Below, piece after piece: positions 34,401-43,631 of a stretch of 64,000 nucleotides of DNA. Made by a program: the position numbers and the translations under genes. Position 1 is the first letter of the stretch. The number at the start of each line of letters is the position of its first letter. This stretch comes from Palsa-870 sp039935415 (GTDB taxonomy: Bacteria > Chloroflexota > Dormibacteria > Dormibacterales > Dormibacteraceae): assembly GCA_039935415.1 (NCBI GenBank), contig JBDTKH010000010.1, forward strand, positions 1 through 64,000, written 5' to 3'. The notes beneath the pieces are model-generated. The model was not told where the DNA came from and did no database searches. It worked only from the letters and a program-made list of their open reading frames with translations.

Positions 34401-36695
34401 TCAGACCTTACTCGTGGGAGGTGGCTTGTCAAGCAGGCGGGGGCCCAGGCCGTGCTCCATTGCCCAGGTGGCCACCTCGGTCCGAGAGCGGACGCCAAGC
34501 TTGTTTCGAATGCGTTCGACGTGCCCCTCAGCGGTCCGCTCCGCGATGAAGAGTCGCTGGGCGATCTGCTTGTTGGTCATTCCTGCAGCGACCATCGTTA
34601 CCACTTCGCGTTCACGCCGGCTCAAGGGCCCCGCATCGGCCTGCGTGCGATCAGCAGGTTGGTCACCCGTCAGGGCATACTCGAGGCCTTCGGCAGTGGT
34701 CATAGCCTGGCCGTGGCTCCAGGCGGCTTCGCCCCGACCTTTGCTTCCGAGCCGGGCGCGCGCTTGGCGGCAAGCGGCATCCACCTGGTCGGCTCTGAAC
34801 CGCATGACCGCGAACGAATACTGGCGCGACAGGCGATCGGCGGCTGCGGCAAGCCTCAGCGCACGTTCGTCCTCATGACGGGCGGCTGCGACAAGTGAAA
34901 GACCGCTCATCGCCCAGATGATCCCGAACCAGTCATCGAAATCGCGAAAGGTCGAAAGAGATTCATTCCACGATGCAGCAGCGCCATCGAGATCGCCCAG
35001 GTCCAGCTGCGCGTTCGCGAGGCTTTCGAGGTAGCGCGCGAGGTTTGCCTGATCGTTTTGCGCCCTTGCAAACGAAACGCACTCGTTCAGGATCTCGAGC
35101 GCCGCGGCCGGGTCACCTTGCTCGATGGCAAGAAGCGCTCGCGTATTGCTCACGTCCGCGACCAGCCGGCGATTGGTCGAGCCTCGGAGCAGTGCAAGAG
35201 CCTCGTCGTACTCCCGGCCGGCTTGCGCAAAGTCACCCTCCCTTTCATGCACAAGCCCCACGCCGTTCAGCGCCCTCGCCATGAGCTCGGGGTCGCCTAC
35301 CTTGCGCGCCGCCGCGACGGCCTGGTCGGCAAGCGTCCTGGTGGCGGCATGATCAGATTGCCGCCACGCAAGCCGCGTCACCATGGACAGAGCTTTCGCA
35401 CGCTGTATGTCGGTTGTCTGCGTGTGCTCGAGCAGATCGACAAGGAGCCTCTGGGCGCGTGTCTGATCGCTGAAATCGGAATCCCCGATCTCGAGCGCCA
35501 GGCCCAACCCACCGTCGTCCGAGTTGTCGCGCCCCCAGCTGACCGCGTGCCAGAAGTTGGCCGACTCAGTGGGATCCCACTTCCGCGAGCTGAAGTAGTC
35601 GTAGTGACGTTGGAGCGTCGCATCGAGCTCGCCTGATTCGCGCAACCTCTCGGTGGCGAAGGCGTGATGGGATTCAAGGAGGCGGTATCGTGTCCGGTCG
35701 TCACTCAACCTGTCAGCGACGACCATCGACTTCTGGACGAGCGCAGACAGCAGAGGCAGCACGCTCCCAGGGCCATCCGCAGAGCAAACCGCTTGCGCGG
35801 CCTCCATGGTGACGCCGCCCTGGAATGCGGAAAGCCTCCGGAAGAGTCGCCCCTCATCCTCAGTGAGGAGGCGATGGCTCCAGTCGATGGTGGCGGTCAT
35901 CGTTTGCTGCCGCTCAGGACCCGTGCGCGCGCCAGACGCCAGCACGCGAAAGCGGTCGTTGAGGTTTTCGAGCAGCTCGCGCTCGGACATCATGTCGAGA
36001 CGGGCCGAGGCCATCTCGATCGCAAGTGGCAGGCCGTCGAGGCGCGCGCAGATCTGCGTGACCGGCTCGCGGTTCGGCGCCTCCACCTTGAACGTTGGCG
36101 CTACCAGCCGCGCCCTCGCCTCGAACAGCTGGATCGCCTCGGACTTGCCGAGTGACGCCACCGGCCACCGCACCTCGCCTGGTACACCCAGCGGCTCGCG
36201 GCTGGTGGCGACGATGGTGAGCTGTGGGCACCGTTCGAGCGCCATCTGGGCGAACGCGGCACTGTCGGCGACCAGGTGCTCGCAGTTGTCGAGGACGAGC
36301 ACCGCCCTGCGCGACCTGAGCCATGACGAGACTACGTCCCGAGCCTGACCCTGCCCCGGCAGCTCGAGGATGCCGAGCACGGTGCTGGCCACATCGCCGG
36401 CGGCCGAGAGATCGATCCACCAGGCGCCGTCCGGCCACAGGTTGAGGTTGGCCTTTGTAACCTCGGCGGCAAGCCTGGTCTTGCCCGCCCCTCCTGTGCC
36501 GGTGAGAGTGACCAGCCGCGATCCGGCCAGCGCCCCCTTGAGGAAACGCAGGTCTGCCTCCCGGTTGATGAAGCCGGTGAGGTGGTGCGGCAGGTTGTTC
36601 GGGGCGTCGCTTGCGCGGCCCCGGTCAGCCACCCTGTGCATCCGCGTATCTTCCGCCAACCGCGCGAGCCATTCGACGACAGCAATCGAATGCAA
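34401..36695 (-). CDS. Large LuxR-type regulator with NB-ARC-like ATPase and TPR repeats
   Basis: A protein of up to 764 residues. Order: a short N-terminus, LPHHLTGFINREADL, an AAA/NB-ARC ATPase with Walker A GTGGAGKTRLA and Walker B AVLVLDNCEHL plus TIVATSREPLGVPGE, a winged region, a long TPR-like helical array (ARALNGVGLVHEREGDFAQAG; NAQLDLGDLDGAAASWNESL) and a C-terminal LuxR helix-turn-helix (LSRREREVVTMVAAGMTNKQIAQRLFIAERT). Such STAND-type regulators bind a ligand through the repeats and switch on transcription when ATP-bound. TTG 36695 is the longest start; an internal ATG 54 bases downstream is possible. Confidence 0.9.
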   Translation of the reverse strand: MHSIAVVEWLARLAEDTRMHRVADRGRASDAPNNLPHHLTGFINREADLRFLKGALAGSRLVTLTGTGGAGKTRLAAEVTKANLNLWPDGAWWIDLSAAGDVASTVLGILELPGQGQARDVVSSWLRSRRAVLVLDNCEHLVADSAAFAQMALERCPQLTIVATSREPLGVPGEVRWPVASLGKSEAIQLFEARARLVAPTFKVEAPNREPVTQICARLDGLPLAIEMASARLDMMSERELLENLNDRFRVLASGARTGPERQQTMTATIDWSHRLLTEDEGRLFRRLSAFQGGVTMEAAQAVCSADGPGSVLPLLSALVQKSMVVADRLSDDRTRYRLLESHHAFATERLRESGELDATLQRHYDYFSSRKWDPTESANFWHAVSWGRDNSDDGGLGLALEIGDSDFSDQTRAQRLLVDLLEHTQTTDIQRAKALSMVTRLAWRQSDHAATRTLADQAVAAARKVGDPELMARALNGVGLVHEREGDFAQAGREYDEALALLRGSTNRRLVADVSNTRALLAIEQGDPAAALEILNECVSFARAQNDQANLARYLESLANAQLDLGDLDGAAASWNESLSTFRDFDDWFGIIWAMSGLSLVAAARHEDERALRLAAAADRLSRQYSFAVMRFRADQVDAACRQARARLGSKGRGEAAWSHGQAMTTAEGLEYALTGDQPADRTQADAGPLSRREREVVTMVAAGMTNKQIAQRLFIAERTAEGHVERIRNKLGVRSRTEVATWAMEHGLGPRLLDKPPPTSKV

Positions 36696-36769
36696 AACAA
36701 GAGAGGGACCGCGGTGGTCCCTCTCCCGTCCGGCCGCCGCGAGGGGTAAGGGGGCGACGGCACGTGTAG

Positions 36770-37105
36770 TTAGTGTCCGTAGCTCTCGCGGAAGGGCGGC
36801 TGGTAGCCGAGGCGCGCGTTGCGCTCCTGGGCGTCCGGTCCGAGAAAGCTCGTGGTCGCCGCGCCAGACGGTCCCTCCACCGGCTGGGTGCCCCCGTGAC
36901 TAGGCCTGTAGCTCCACGCCGACCCGTCGACCGATGCGGCGGGGTTGCCCTGCACGATGTGCGCGGCCGGGGCGGCGGTCGACCCGCCGATGCCCTTGCT
37001 GAGCGCGGCGGCGCCGGCTCCCAGCGCCACTGCCACCATCACCGTGACGATCGCGACGAGGGCCTTCGAAAGGCCGGTTCCACGAACTGTTGCCCTGGCT
37101 TCCAT
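36770..37105 (-). CDS. Hypothetical membrane-anchored protein
   Basis: A 111-residue protein with one hydrophobic segment (about residues 16-36, LVAIVTVMVAVALGAGAAAL) after a basic start, followed by a Gly/Ser/Pro-rich extracytoplasmic tail (SYRPSHGGTQPVEGPSG, GYQPPFRESYGH). The family is not recognised. ATG 37105 is preceded by AAGAGGAACAAAG. The 74 bases to the LuxR-type gene hold a CCCTCTCCC/GGGG palindrome. Confidence 0.62.
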   Translation of the reverse strand: MEARATVRGTGLSKALVAIVTVMVAVALGAGAAALSKGIGGSTAAPAAHIVQGNPAASVDGSAWSYRPSHGGTQPVEGPSGAATTSFLGPDAQERNARLGYQPPFRESYGH

Positions 37106-37270
37106 CTCTTTGTTCCTCTTCCGGTTTTATTCGGCTCGCTGTCAGCAGAACCGTTGATGCCAGACTAGGAATCGAAGGGGTGCCTCCAAAAGGAGGAAAC
37201 TACCCGATTCGCGCCGCGGGCGGTACCTGAATCCAGGTACCTGGGTGACCCGCTCCGCGAGCACGAGCCG

Positions 37271-37405
37271 ATGGCCGCGGCGCAGCCGCATCCCATGAAG
37301 TACGAGGTGATGAAGTTCGGCATCGCGTTCCACGAGTGGTGTGCGGAATGGTTCGCCAATCTGGCCAAGGACGTTGAAGGTGAGAGGCTCAGAAGTGATG
37401 TTTGA
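37271..37405 (+). pseudogene. 3' end of a small regulator-like gene upstream of the MMPL transporter
   Basis: An open frame ending at TGA 37405 encodes a coherent helical tail (MKYEVMKFGIAFHEWCAEW, FANLAKDVEGERL) and overlaps the MMPL start by 8 bases. The frame continues upstream without a start to about 37170 (RFAPRAVPESRYLGDPLREH). A regulator of the PadR or MarR kind often precedes such transporters, and the helix would suit a PadR C-terminus, but the DNA-binding part is absent. A short intact gene from ATG 37271 (44 residues) is the alternative. Confidence 0.4.
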
Positions 37406-39590
37406 AAGGCTTGCGCGTTTGATCAACCGGGTGCCGTGGGTCGTCGTCGGGGCGGCCATCGTGTTTGCGGCCGTGGCCGGTGTGCTTGGCAGTCCCGTGT
37501 CGAAGTCGTTGCAGGTCGGAGGGTTCCAGGACCCGAGCGCGCAGTCGAGCTTGGCCATTGACCGGCTCCAGAGCGCGACGGGGGTTCGGGCGGATGGCGG
37601 GATCGTGGCGCTCATCTCGACACCGCAAGGCGCGACTTCGGACGCCGCGATGGCCGAGGCCAACAAGGTCGCCGGCATCATCGGTGCGGATCCGGACATC
37701 GCCCGGGTGCTCACGTACTACGAGGCCTTCGACCCGTCGATGGTCGCGCGCGACGGCACCAGTACGACAGTGGTCGGGTACTGGAAGCAGGTCAGCGACC
37801 AGGAGGCCGTGGCCGCCGCGACGCGCCTGGATGACAATTTAAAGGGCGACCCCAACGTCAAGCTCGGCGGGTATGCCGCCATCAACCACCAGTTGAACAC
37901 GATCATCACGGACGACCTCGGCCGCGCGGAGTTGATGGCGTTTCCGATCCTGTTCCTGCTTTCGCTGTGGGTGTTCCGTGGCGTGATCGCGGCCCTGCTG
38001 CCTCCGCTCGTAGGAGGCATCGTCATCCTCGGCTCCTTCCTCTTCTTACGCGGGGTCGCGCAGGTGCACGACGTTTCGATCTTCGCGCTGAACCTCGCGA
38101 CGGGCATGGGCCTCGGCCTGGCGATCGACTACAGCCTGTTCATGGTTTCGCGCTATCGGGAGGAGATGGCCAAGGGCGCCGCGCCCGACGCCGCGATTCG
38201 CATCACGCTTCGCACCGCGGGCCGCACAGTGCTGTTCAGCGCGCTCACCATCGCCGCCGCCGCCGGCTCGCTCACCGTTTTCAAGATCAACTTCCTGTGG
38301 TCGATGGGCATCGCGGGAGTCATCGTCGCACTGACTGCGATGCTGGTTGCGCTGACCGTGCTCCCGGCGGTGCTCAGGCTACTCGGCGCGCGAGTCAACT
38401 GGCTCGCCCCGCGCCGTTGGCAGCAATCGGCGATGTCGACCACTGGCGACTTCCCCACTGGTGGGGAAGTGCCCGGCGAAGCCGGGGGATGGGGCCCCGG
38501 ATTCTGGTACCGCTTCTCGCACTTCGTGATGCGCTGGCCTCTGCCGCTCGCGGCGGTCAGCGCGGCGCTGCTGATCGCGCTGGGCCTGCCGTTCGCCGGC
38601 ATCCGCTTCAACTCGGTGGACCAGACCGATCTCCCCAAGACCAGCGACGCGCGGCAGGTGAGCGACACGCTCATCCGCGATTACGGCAAGCCGGCCACGG
38701 CTTCGCTGACCATCGTCGCCGAGGTCCCGGCCTCCGGCGGCGCGCAGGTGCAGGCGCTCGCGAACACGTTTCAATCGCTGGCCGGCGTCGCGCGCGTCGG
38801 CGCGCCGCAGCCCGTGGGCGCGGACACCTGGAGCTTCGACGTTGTGACGACCGGCAGGAACTTCGACTCGTCGACGGCAGCGCTCGTGCGCGAGGTCCGC
38901 GCGGTGCAGGCGCCGTTCACGTTCTTGGTCAGCGGCCAGGCGGCCGCTTTCGTCGACCTGCAGTCCTCACTTGCGTCGCGGATGCCCTTGGCGATCGCGC
39001 TTGTCGCCGGCGCGACGCTCGTGCTGCTGTTCCTGATGACGGGCTCGGTCGTGCTGCCGATCAAGGCGGTGTTGATGAACCTGCTGACGCTGAGCGCAGC
39101 GTTTGGCGTGCTCGTCCTCGTCTTCCAGGACGGAAGGCTCGAGAACCTGCTCGCTTACACGAGCCAGGGAGCGCTCGAGTCCACGCAACCGGTGCTGCTG
39201 TTCGCGATCGTCTTCGGCCTCTCGACCGACTACGGCGTGTTCCTGCTCACGCGCATCAAAGAGGCGCATGACGCCGGCGTGCCGAACACCGAGGCGGTGG
39301 CCACGGGCCTCCAGCGGACCGGACGAATCATCACCGCGGCGGCCTTGCTGTTCTGTGTCGCCATCGGCGCGTTCGCGACCTCTCAGATCATCTTCATCAA
39401 GGAGCTGGGCATCGGCATCGCCGCCGGCGTAATCGTCGACGCGACGGTGGTGAGGGCGTTCCTGGTGCCATCGCTGATGGCGCTCCTCGGCCGGTGGAAC
39501 TGGTGGGCGCCACGGCCTCTGCGGTGGCTCTACGGCCGCGCCGGGATGGGCGATTCCATGCCACAGCTACCCCAAAAAGTCATCGCCTAG
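37398..39590 (+). CDS. MMPL/RND-type transporter
   Basis: A 730-residue membrane transporter of the MMPL family, which exports lipids or drugs using proton motive force. Two matching halves are seen. The first has LSLWVFRGVIAALLPPLVGG and NLATGMGLGLAIDYSLFMVSRYREE; the second has LVLLFLMTGSVVLPIKAV and VFGLSTDYGVFLLTRIKEAH. The Asp-Tyr pairs in helices 4 and 10 are the proton-relay signature. ATG 37398 follows GAGAGG. Residues about 351-366 in the linker between halves (GDFPTGGEVPGEAGGW) are encoded by a genomic repeat. Substrate unknown. Confidence 0.93.
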   Translation: MFERLARLINRVPWVVVGAAIVFAAVAGVLGSPVSKSLQVGGFQDPSAQSSLAIDRLQSATGVRADGGIVALISTPQGATSDAAMAEANKVAGIIGADPDIARVLTYYEAFDPSMVARDGTSTTVVGYWKQVSDQEAVAAATRLDDNLKGDPNVKLGGYAAINHQLNTIITDDLGRAELMAFPILFLLSLWVFRGVIAALLPPLVGGIVILGSFLFLRGVAQVHDVSIFALNLATGMGLGLAIDYSLFMVSRYREEMAKGAAPDAAIRITLRTAGRTVLFSALTIAAAAGSLTVFKINFLWSMGIAGVIVALTAMLVALTVLPAVLRLLGARVNWLAPRRWQQSAMSTTGDFPTGGEVPGEAGGWGPGFWYRFSHFVMRWPLPLAAVSAALLIALGLPFAGIRFNSVDQTDLPKTSDARQVSDTLIRDYGKPATASLTIVAEVPASGGAQVQALANTFQSLAGVARVGAPQPVGADTWSFDVVTTGRNFDSSTAALVREVRAVQAPFTFLVSGQAAAFVDLQSSLASRMPLAIALVAGATLVLLFLMTGSVVLPIKAVLMNLLTLSAAFGVLVLVFQDGRLENLLAYTSQGALESTQPVLLFAIVFGLSTDYGVFLLTRIKEAHDAGVPNTEAVATGLQRTGRIITAAALLFCVAIGAFATSQIIFIKELGIGIAAGVIVDATVVRAFLVPSLMALLGRWNWWAPRPLRWLYGRAGMGDSMPQLPQKVIA
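38449..38494 (+). repeat. REP/MITE-like palindrome, type B, inside a coding region
   Basis: A 46-bp unit: ACTTCCCC/GGGGAAGT hairpin, then CCCGGCGAAGCCGGG, ending GGATGGGG. It agrees with the unit at 10018-10063 at about 42 of 46 positions. It keeps the MMPL reading frame open and adds about 16 residues to the linker between the two membrane halves. Confidence 0.85.
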
Positions 39591-39638
39591 ATTCGCCGGT
39601 CTACGCTATCCGTCGTAACCCCAGACGATCGGGAGCGC

Positions 39639-40433
39639 ATGCTCCAGAACCGTCGAGCCTGGGATCTCAGGACGGCGGCGCACCTGGAGTCCGGTTTCTA
39701 CGACGTCGCTTCTTTCAAGGCCGGTCGCAACTCCCTGCGGCCGATCGAGCAAGAGGAGCTGGGCGACGTCAGCGGGCGTTCGCTGCTCCACCTGCAGTGC
39801 CACTTCGGCATGGACACGCTTTCCTGGGCACGCTTCGGTGCCCACGTGACAGGTGGGGATTTTTCGGAGGACGCGATCTCGCATGCGCGCACGCTCGCAG
39901 CCGAGGTCGGCATCGACGCCCGCTTTGTGTGCTCCAATCTGTATGACCTGCCCGACGTGCTGAAGGGCGAGTTCGACATCGTGGTCACGACCTATGGCGT
40001 GCTGTACTGGCTCCCTGACCTGGATGGTTGGGCGAAAGTGGTCGCCCATTTCTTGAAGTCGGGCGGCACCTTTTGCCTGGTCGAGGTACACCCCGTGGTT
40101 GGACTCTTCGACGACGTGGACGCAGCGCTCAAGGTCAGCGACTCGTTGTTCAACCGCGGTCCATTCGAGGCGGTCACGGACAAGACCTACGCGGACAGCC
40201 TGGCCCCGACCTCTCACGTCGAGCACAACTGGACGTGGACCGTCGGCGAGGTGGTCACGTCCCTGGCCGGCTCCGGCCTCCGCATCGAGCGCCTTCGCGA
40301 GTACCCCATGGATGTGCGTCAGCGGCTCCCGAGCATGGTTCGCTCGGAGGACGGCTACTGGCGGCTGCCCGGCAACCCGGTGCCATGTCTTTATAGCGTG
40401 GTCGCAACGCGACCGGCGACTTCGGGACGATGA
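39639..40433 (+). CDS. Class I SAM-dependent methyltransferase
   Basis: A 264-residue methyltransferase. The SAM-binding motif I reads SLLHLQCHFGMDTLSWARFG, followed by VTGGDFSEDAISHARTLA, then FDIVVTTYGVLYWLPDLDGWAKVVAHFLKSGG as motifs II and III. HLQCHFG instead of the common GxGxG is typical of a subgroup of uncharacterised small-molecule methyltransferases. Acceptor unknown. ATG 39639 follows GGGAGCGC. It starts 48 bases after the MMPL gene and may share its transcript. Confidence 0.87.
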   Translation: MLQNRRAWDLRTAAHLESGFYDVASFKAGRNSLRPIEQEELGDVSGRSLLHLQCHFGMDTLSWARFGAHVTGGDFSEDAISHARTLAAEVGIDARFVCSNLYDLPDVLKGEFDIVVTTYGVLYWLPDLDGWAKVVAHFLKSGGTFCLVEVHPVVGLFDDVDAALKVSDSLFNRGPFEAVTDKTYADSLAPTSHVEHNWTWTVGEVVTSLAGSGLRIERLREYPMDVRQRLPSMVRSEDGYWRLPGNPVPCLYSVVATRPATSGR

Positions 40434-40520
40434 ACCGGTAGCGCCAAGTTCGTAAGTGCCTTTTGGGCCGGGGGGATCTACACTCGGCGTGTCCGGTTCG
40501 CTTTCAGGAGGTTACGGGGT

Positions 40521-41954
40521 ATGGGCTTAACTTCACGGCGACTTCGAGTGCTTTGCGCGGGGGCGATCGCGGCGGTCGGCCTGGCTCTCTTGCCGGCAGG
40601 CGCTTCAGCCGGTGCAACGACAGTCCTGACCGGCACGACGACCGAGGCCTCAGGGTTGGTCTCCCACTACCTGATCGAGGTGCCTGACCCATGGAATGGC
40701 ACGCTCGTGCTGTACAGCCACGGATATCAGTTCGCTGCCGCCGACCCACCGGATGCCGGTGATCCCGGCACCCGCGGCTGGCTGCTCGCCCACGGGTACG
40801 CGCTGGCTGGGTCGTCTTATGCCACGACAGGATGGGCCTTGCAGCAGGCATTCCAGGACCAGATCGCGGTCCTCGATGTCTTTGACTCCAAGTTCCGACA
40901 TCCCGACCGCACGATTGCCTGGGGGCATTCGCTGGGCGGCATGATCACCGCCGGCCTCGTCCAGCTCTTCGCGAACCGCTTCACCGCGGCGCTGCCGATG
41001 TGCGGAGTCGTGGCGGGTGGGCCCGGAGTGTGGAACCAGGGGCTGGATTCAGAGTTCGCGCTGCAAACCCTCCAGCCGGAGTTCAAGCATGTCAAGCTCG
41101 TCGACTTCATGTCCATAGGTGACGCGGCGGCCAACTTCGGGGTGGCCAGCAGCGCACTCGCCGCTGCGCAGAAGTCCGCAGAGGGCCGCGCGCGGATCGC
41201 TCTCGGCTCCGCGCTTGCGGATGTCCCGGGATGGTTCGATCCCGCGAGCCCGGAGCCGGCGGCAAACGACTATGCGGCCCAGGAGATGAACCAGGTCCAG
41301 TGGGACAACAACCCGGACTTCTATTTCGGGTTCTTCGGCCGTTTCGAGCTAGAGAGCAAGTTTCGGGCAGGCGGCAACTTCTCCTGGAACACCGGTGTCG
41401 ACTACCGCGTCCAGCTGTCCCACTCCACGGATTTTGCCGAGGTGAAAGCCCTGTACTCGGCTGCCGGGCTTGATCTGAATGCAGAGCTCGACCAGCTGAA
41501 CAACGCTCCTCGGATCTCCGCCGACCCGAGTGCCGTCGCCTATGTGTCCAAATACATCACCTACAACGGCAGCCTCAACATGCCGGTGCTCACCATGCAC
41601 ACGACTGGCGATGGCCTCGTCGAAGTCACCGACGAGAACGCGTACGCCAGCGTGGTCAGGAGCGCGGGCGACAACAGCATGCTGCGCCAGGTGTTCGTGC
41701 ACCGCGCCGGCCACTGCTCCTTCTCGCCGGCCGAGACGATCAGCGCCTTCCAGACGCTGGTCCACCGGCTCGACACTGGTCGCTGGGAGGACAGCACCAA
41801 CCCGGTGGCGATGAACTCGACGGCCACAAGCCTGGGTTCGGCTTTCAACGTGACGGTCGCCGCATCCGGGGCCATCGTCCCAGCGGCCGCGAGCTTCATC
41901 AAGTTCCAGCCGGACAAGTTCCTGCGTCCATTCGACGCTCGCGACGTCGCGTAG
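40521..41954 (+). CDS. Secreted alpha/beta-hydrolase
   Basis: A 477-residue exported hydrolase. Signal peptide: basic start SRRLRV, hydrophobic CAGAIAAVGLALLPAG, probable cleavage after GASA (about residue 30). Fold landmarks: LVLYSHGY (oxyanion region), nucleophile elbow AWGHSLGGM (Ser 137), acidic residue in MHTTGDGLVEV, and His in HRAGHCSF. The family resembles bacterial esterase/lipase-like proteins; no substrate can be given. ATG 40521 follows AGGAGGT. A strong hairpin follows the stop. Confidence 0.85.
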   Translation: MGLTSRRLRVLCAGAIAAVGLALLPAGASAGATTVLTGTTTEASGLVSHYLIEVPDPWNGTLVLYSHGYQFAAADPPDAGDPGTRGWLLAHGYALAGSSYATTGWALQQAFQDQIAVLDVFDSKFRHPDRTIAWGHSLGGMITAGLVQLFANRFTAALPMCGVVAGGPGVWNQGLDSEFALQTLQPEFKHVKLVDFMSIGDAAANFGVASSALAAAQKSAEGRARIALGSALADVPGWFDPASPEPAANDYAAQEMNQVQWDNNPDFYFGFFGRFELESKFRAGGNFSWNTGVDYRVQLSHSTDFAEVKALYSAAGLDLNAELDQLNNAPRISADPSAVAYVSKYITYNGSLNMPVLTMHTTGDGLVEVTDENAYASVVRSAGDNSMLRQVFVHRAGHCSFSPAETISAFQTLVHRLDTGRWEDSTNPVAMNSTATSLGSAFNVTVAASGAIVPAAASFIKFQPDKFLRPFDARDVA

Positions 41955-41966
41955 ACCGGCATTCTC

Positions 41967-41995
41967 GATCCCCTCGGGCCGGATGCCCGAGGGGA
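41967..41995 (+). terminator. Transcription terminator hairpin after the hydrolase gene
   Basis: A perfect 12-13 bp inverted repeat (GATCCCCTCGGGC, loop CGGAT, GCCCGAGGGGATC) starts 12 bases after the stop codon. There is no T run, so its strength is uncertain. Confidence 0.68.
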
Positions 41996-42116
41996 TCCTC
42001 CATCTTGATGTTCAAGCACTGAGCAGCTGAACCCGCCGGGCCTCCGTGACATAGTCGCGCAGAACCTGCGCGGGTTCGAACAGCGGCGTTCGCCGCGACC
42101 GCTCGCGCCGGCCGCG

Positions 42117-42626
42117 GTGGCCATCGTAGTCATGGAAGACGGAGGCAATCCATGCGTGCCGATCTTCCAGCGCCCACTCGCCATGTCGAGACACGCCGGC
42201 CAGATGGCGCTGCCGGGTGGAAGGGTTCAGGCGGGCGAGACGGCCGAGGAGTGCGCAATCCGCGAGCTGCACGAGGAGCTCGGCCTCGCCGTCGGCGGCG
42301 ATAACGTGCTGGGAAAGCTCGACGACTTCGACACCCGTTCGGGTTTCACCATCACTCCAGTCGTGATCTGGAGCGCTGCCACGACGGCGGTGCTCCAACC
42401 CTCGGAGCTCGAGGTGGCCGTGCTTCTGACGATTCCCGTATCGGAGCTACGCGAGGCGGTGGCGGCCGCCGGGCCAGGCGGGTCGGATGATTTCTCGCTG
42501 AAGTTCCGCAGTGTCCAGGTGTTCGCGCCGACCGCGGCGATCCTGTACCAGTTCAGCGAAGTTGCGCTGGACGGCCGACCCTGCCGCGTCGCCGACTTCT
42601 ACCAGCCCCCCTTCACGCACCGGTGA
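42117..42626 (+). CDS. Nudix hydrolase, CoA pyrophosphatase (NudL/PCD1) type
   Basis: The Nudix box GGRVQAGETAEECAIRELHEELGL is complete, and the preceding RPLAMSRHAGQMALPGG matches the CoA-pyrophosphatase subfamily motif. It would cleave CoA and its derivatives to adenosine-3',5'-bisphosphate and phosphopantetheine. GTG 42117 is the first start codon of the frame, but the frame is open and homologous upstream to about 42020 (LNPPGLRDIVAQNLRGFEQRR), so the real protein begins earlier, at a non-standard start or beyond an indel. An ATG at 42008 lies in another frame. The tRNA gene follows on the opposite strand. Confidence 0.86.
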   Translation: MAIVVMEDGGNPCVPIFQRPLAMSRHAGQMALPGGRVQAGETAEECAIRELHEELGLAVGGDNVLGKLDDFDTRSGFTITPVVIWSAATTAVLQPSELEVAVLLTIPVSELREAVAAAGPGGSDDFSLKFRSVQVFAPTAAILYQFSEVALDGRPCRVADFYQPPFTHR

Positions 42627-42641
42627 CCGCGGCGGTTGGGG

Positions 42642-42717
42642 TGGCTCCCGAGGCAGGGCTCGAACCTGCGACATTCTGATTAACAGTCAGACGCTCTACC
42701 AACTGAGCTACTCGGGA
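42642..42717 (-). tRNA. tRNA-Asn (GTT anticodon)
   Basis: A 76-base cloverleaf on the minus strand. Acceptor arm TCCCGAG pairs with CTCGGGA, discriminator G; D-arm region GCTCAGTTGGTAGAGC; anticodon arm CTGACTGTTAATCAG with GTT anticodon; T-arm GCAGGTTCGAGCCCTGC. CCA is encoded at the 3' end. Confidence 0.97.
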
Positions 42718-42756
42718 TCGAGATTTGGCCCGGCCACGCCGGCCACCAGGCACATT

Positions 42757-43566
42757 TTAGACCCGCCCGAGACCCGGTACCCCCTCCCCGAGGCCCGGCC
42801 GTCCTTGCGAGGTTTGCGCGTTCTCGACATCGATCTTCGACACCGTCAGGTAGGCCACCCAGCAGATGATCACGACCGTCAGCGCGATGGCCACCGTCCC
42901 GCGCCCGTAGTTCAGACCGCCGAGGCTCTTCGGCACGCCGAGCCAGTCCGCGTAAGACGCACCCAATGGTCGGGTGACGATGTACGCGAACCAGAACGCG
43001 ACCACTTCGTTGAGCCCAACGAGGCGTCGCGCCAGCACGGGAATGCCGAAAAGCACCGTGTACAGAAGGCCTGAGACCAGCCAGCCGAGGTGCATCGTGT
43101 ACGCGGTCATGTCACCCAGTGCCGTGCCCATCGCGAAGGTCGCGAGCACCGTCGCCCAGTAAAAGACCTCCCGCCGTCGCTTCGTGATGCTGTGAATGGA
43201 GAGCGTTCTCTCCACCAGGTACCAGATGCCAAAGATGGCCGCCAGTGCGACCGCGCAGTTGAGCGCTGATATCGCGTACGGGATTCCGATCTCGATGTGA
43301 ATGGCATCGGCGACCATCGTGCCGAAAACCGCCACCATCACCACGGCAAGCCAGTAGGCCGGGGCGAAATATCGCCGCAGCGCGAACTGCCAGGCGAGGG
43401 CGATCACGATTCCCAACGCGCCGAGTCCGACCGCCTTATACGGGTCGATCGTATGAACCAAGTAGTCGGAGGTCGCTTCCCCCATCGCGGTGCTGAGGAT
43501 CTTCACCGCCCAGAAGTGGAAGGTGACCGCGGGCACCTTTCTGATCACCTGCCGCGCCACGCTCAC
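42757..43566 (-). CDS. DUF347-repeat membrane protein (COG4705-like)
   Basis: A 269-residue membrane protein with about eight hydrophobic helices and the repeated motif of the DUF347 family: FWAVKILSTAMGEATSDYLV in the first part and YWATVLATFAMGTALGDMTA in the second, with weaker copies between (AFWFAYIVTRPLGASYADWL). The repeats suggest a small-ion transporter, but no substrate is established here. The C-terminus is Gly-rich and soluble. It starts at GTG/ATG 43566 beside the divergent acyl-CoA dehydrogenase gene. Confidence 0.84.
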   Translation of the reverse strand: MSVARQVIRKVPAVTFHFWAVKILSTAMGEATSDYLVHTIDPYKAVGLGALGIVIALAWQFALRRYFAPAYWLAVVMVAVFGTMVADAIHIEIGIPYAISALNCAVALAAIFGIWYLVERTLSIHSITKRRREVFYWATVLATFAMGTALGDMTAYTMHLGWLVSGLLYTVLFGIPVLARRLVGLNEVVAFWFAYIVTRPLGASYADWLGVPKSLGGLNYGRGTVAIALTVVIICWVAYLTVSKIDVENAQTSQGRPGLGEGVPGLGRV

Positions 43567-43631
43567 GACGCGAGAATACCTACCGCTGCGGCTTACCGGT
43601 CGAAGCGGACGCGCGCGAACCCGTACGCTGA

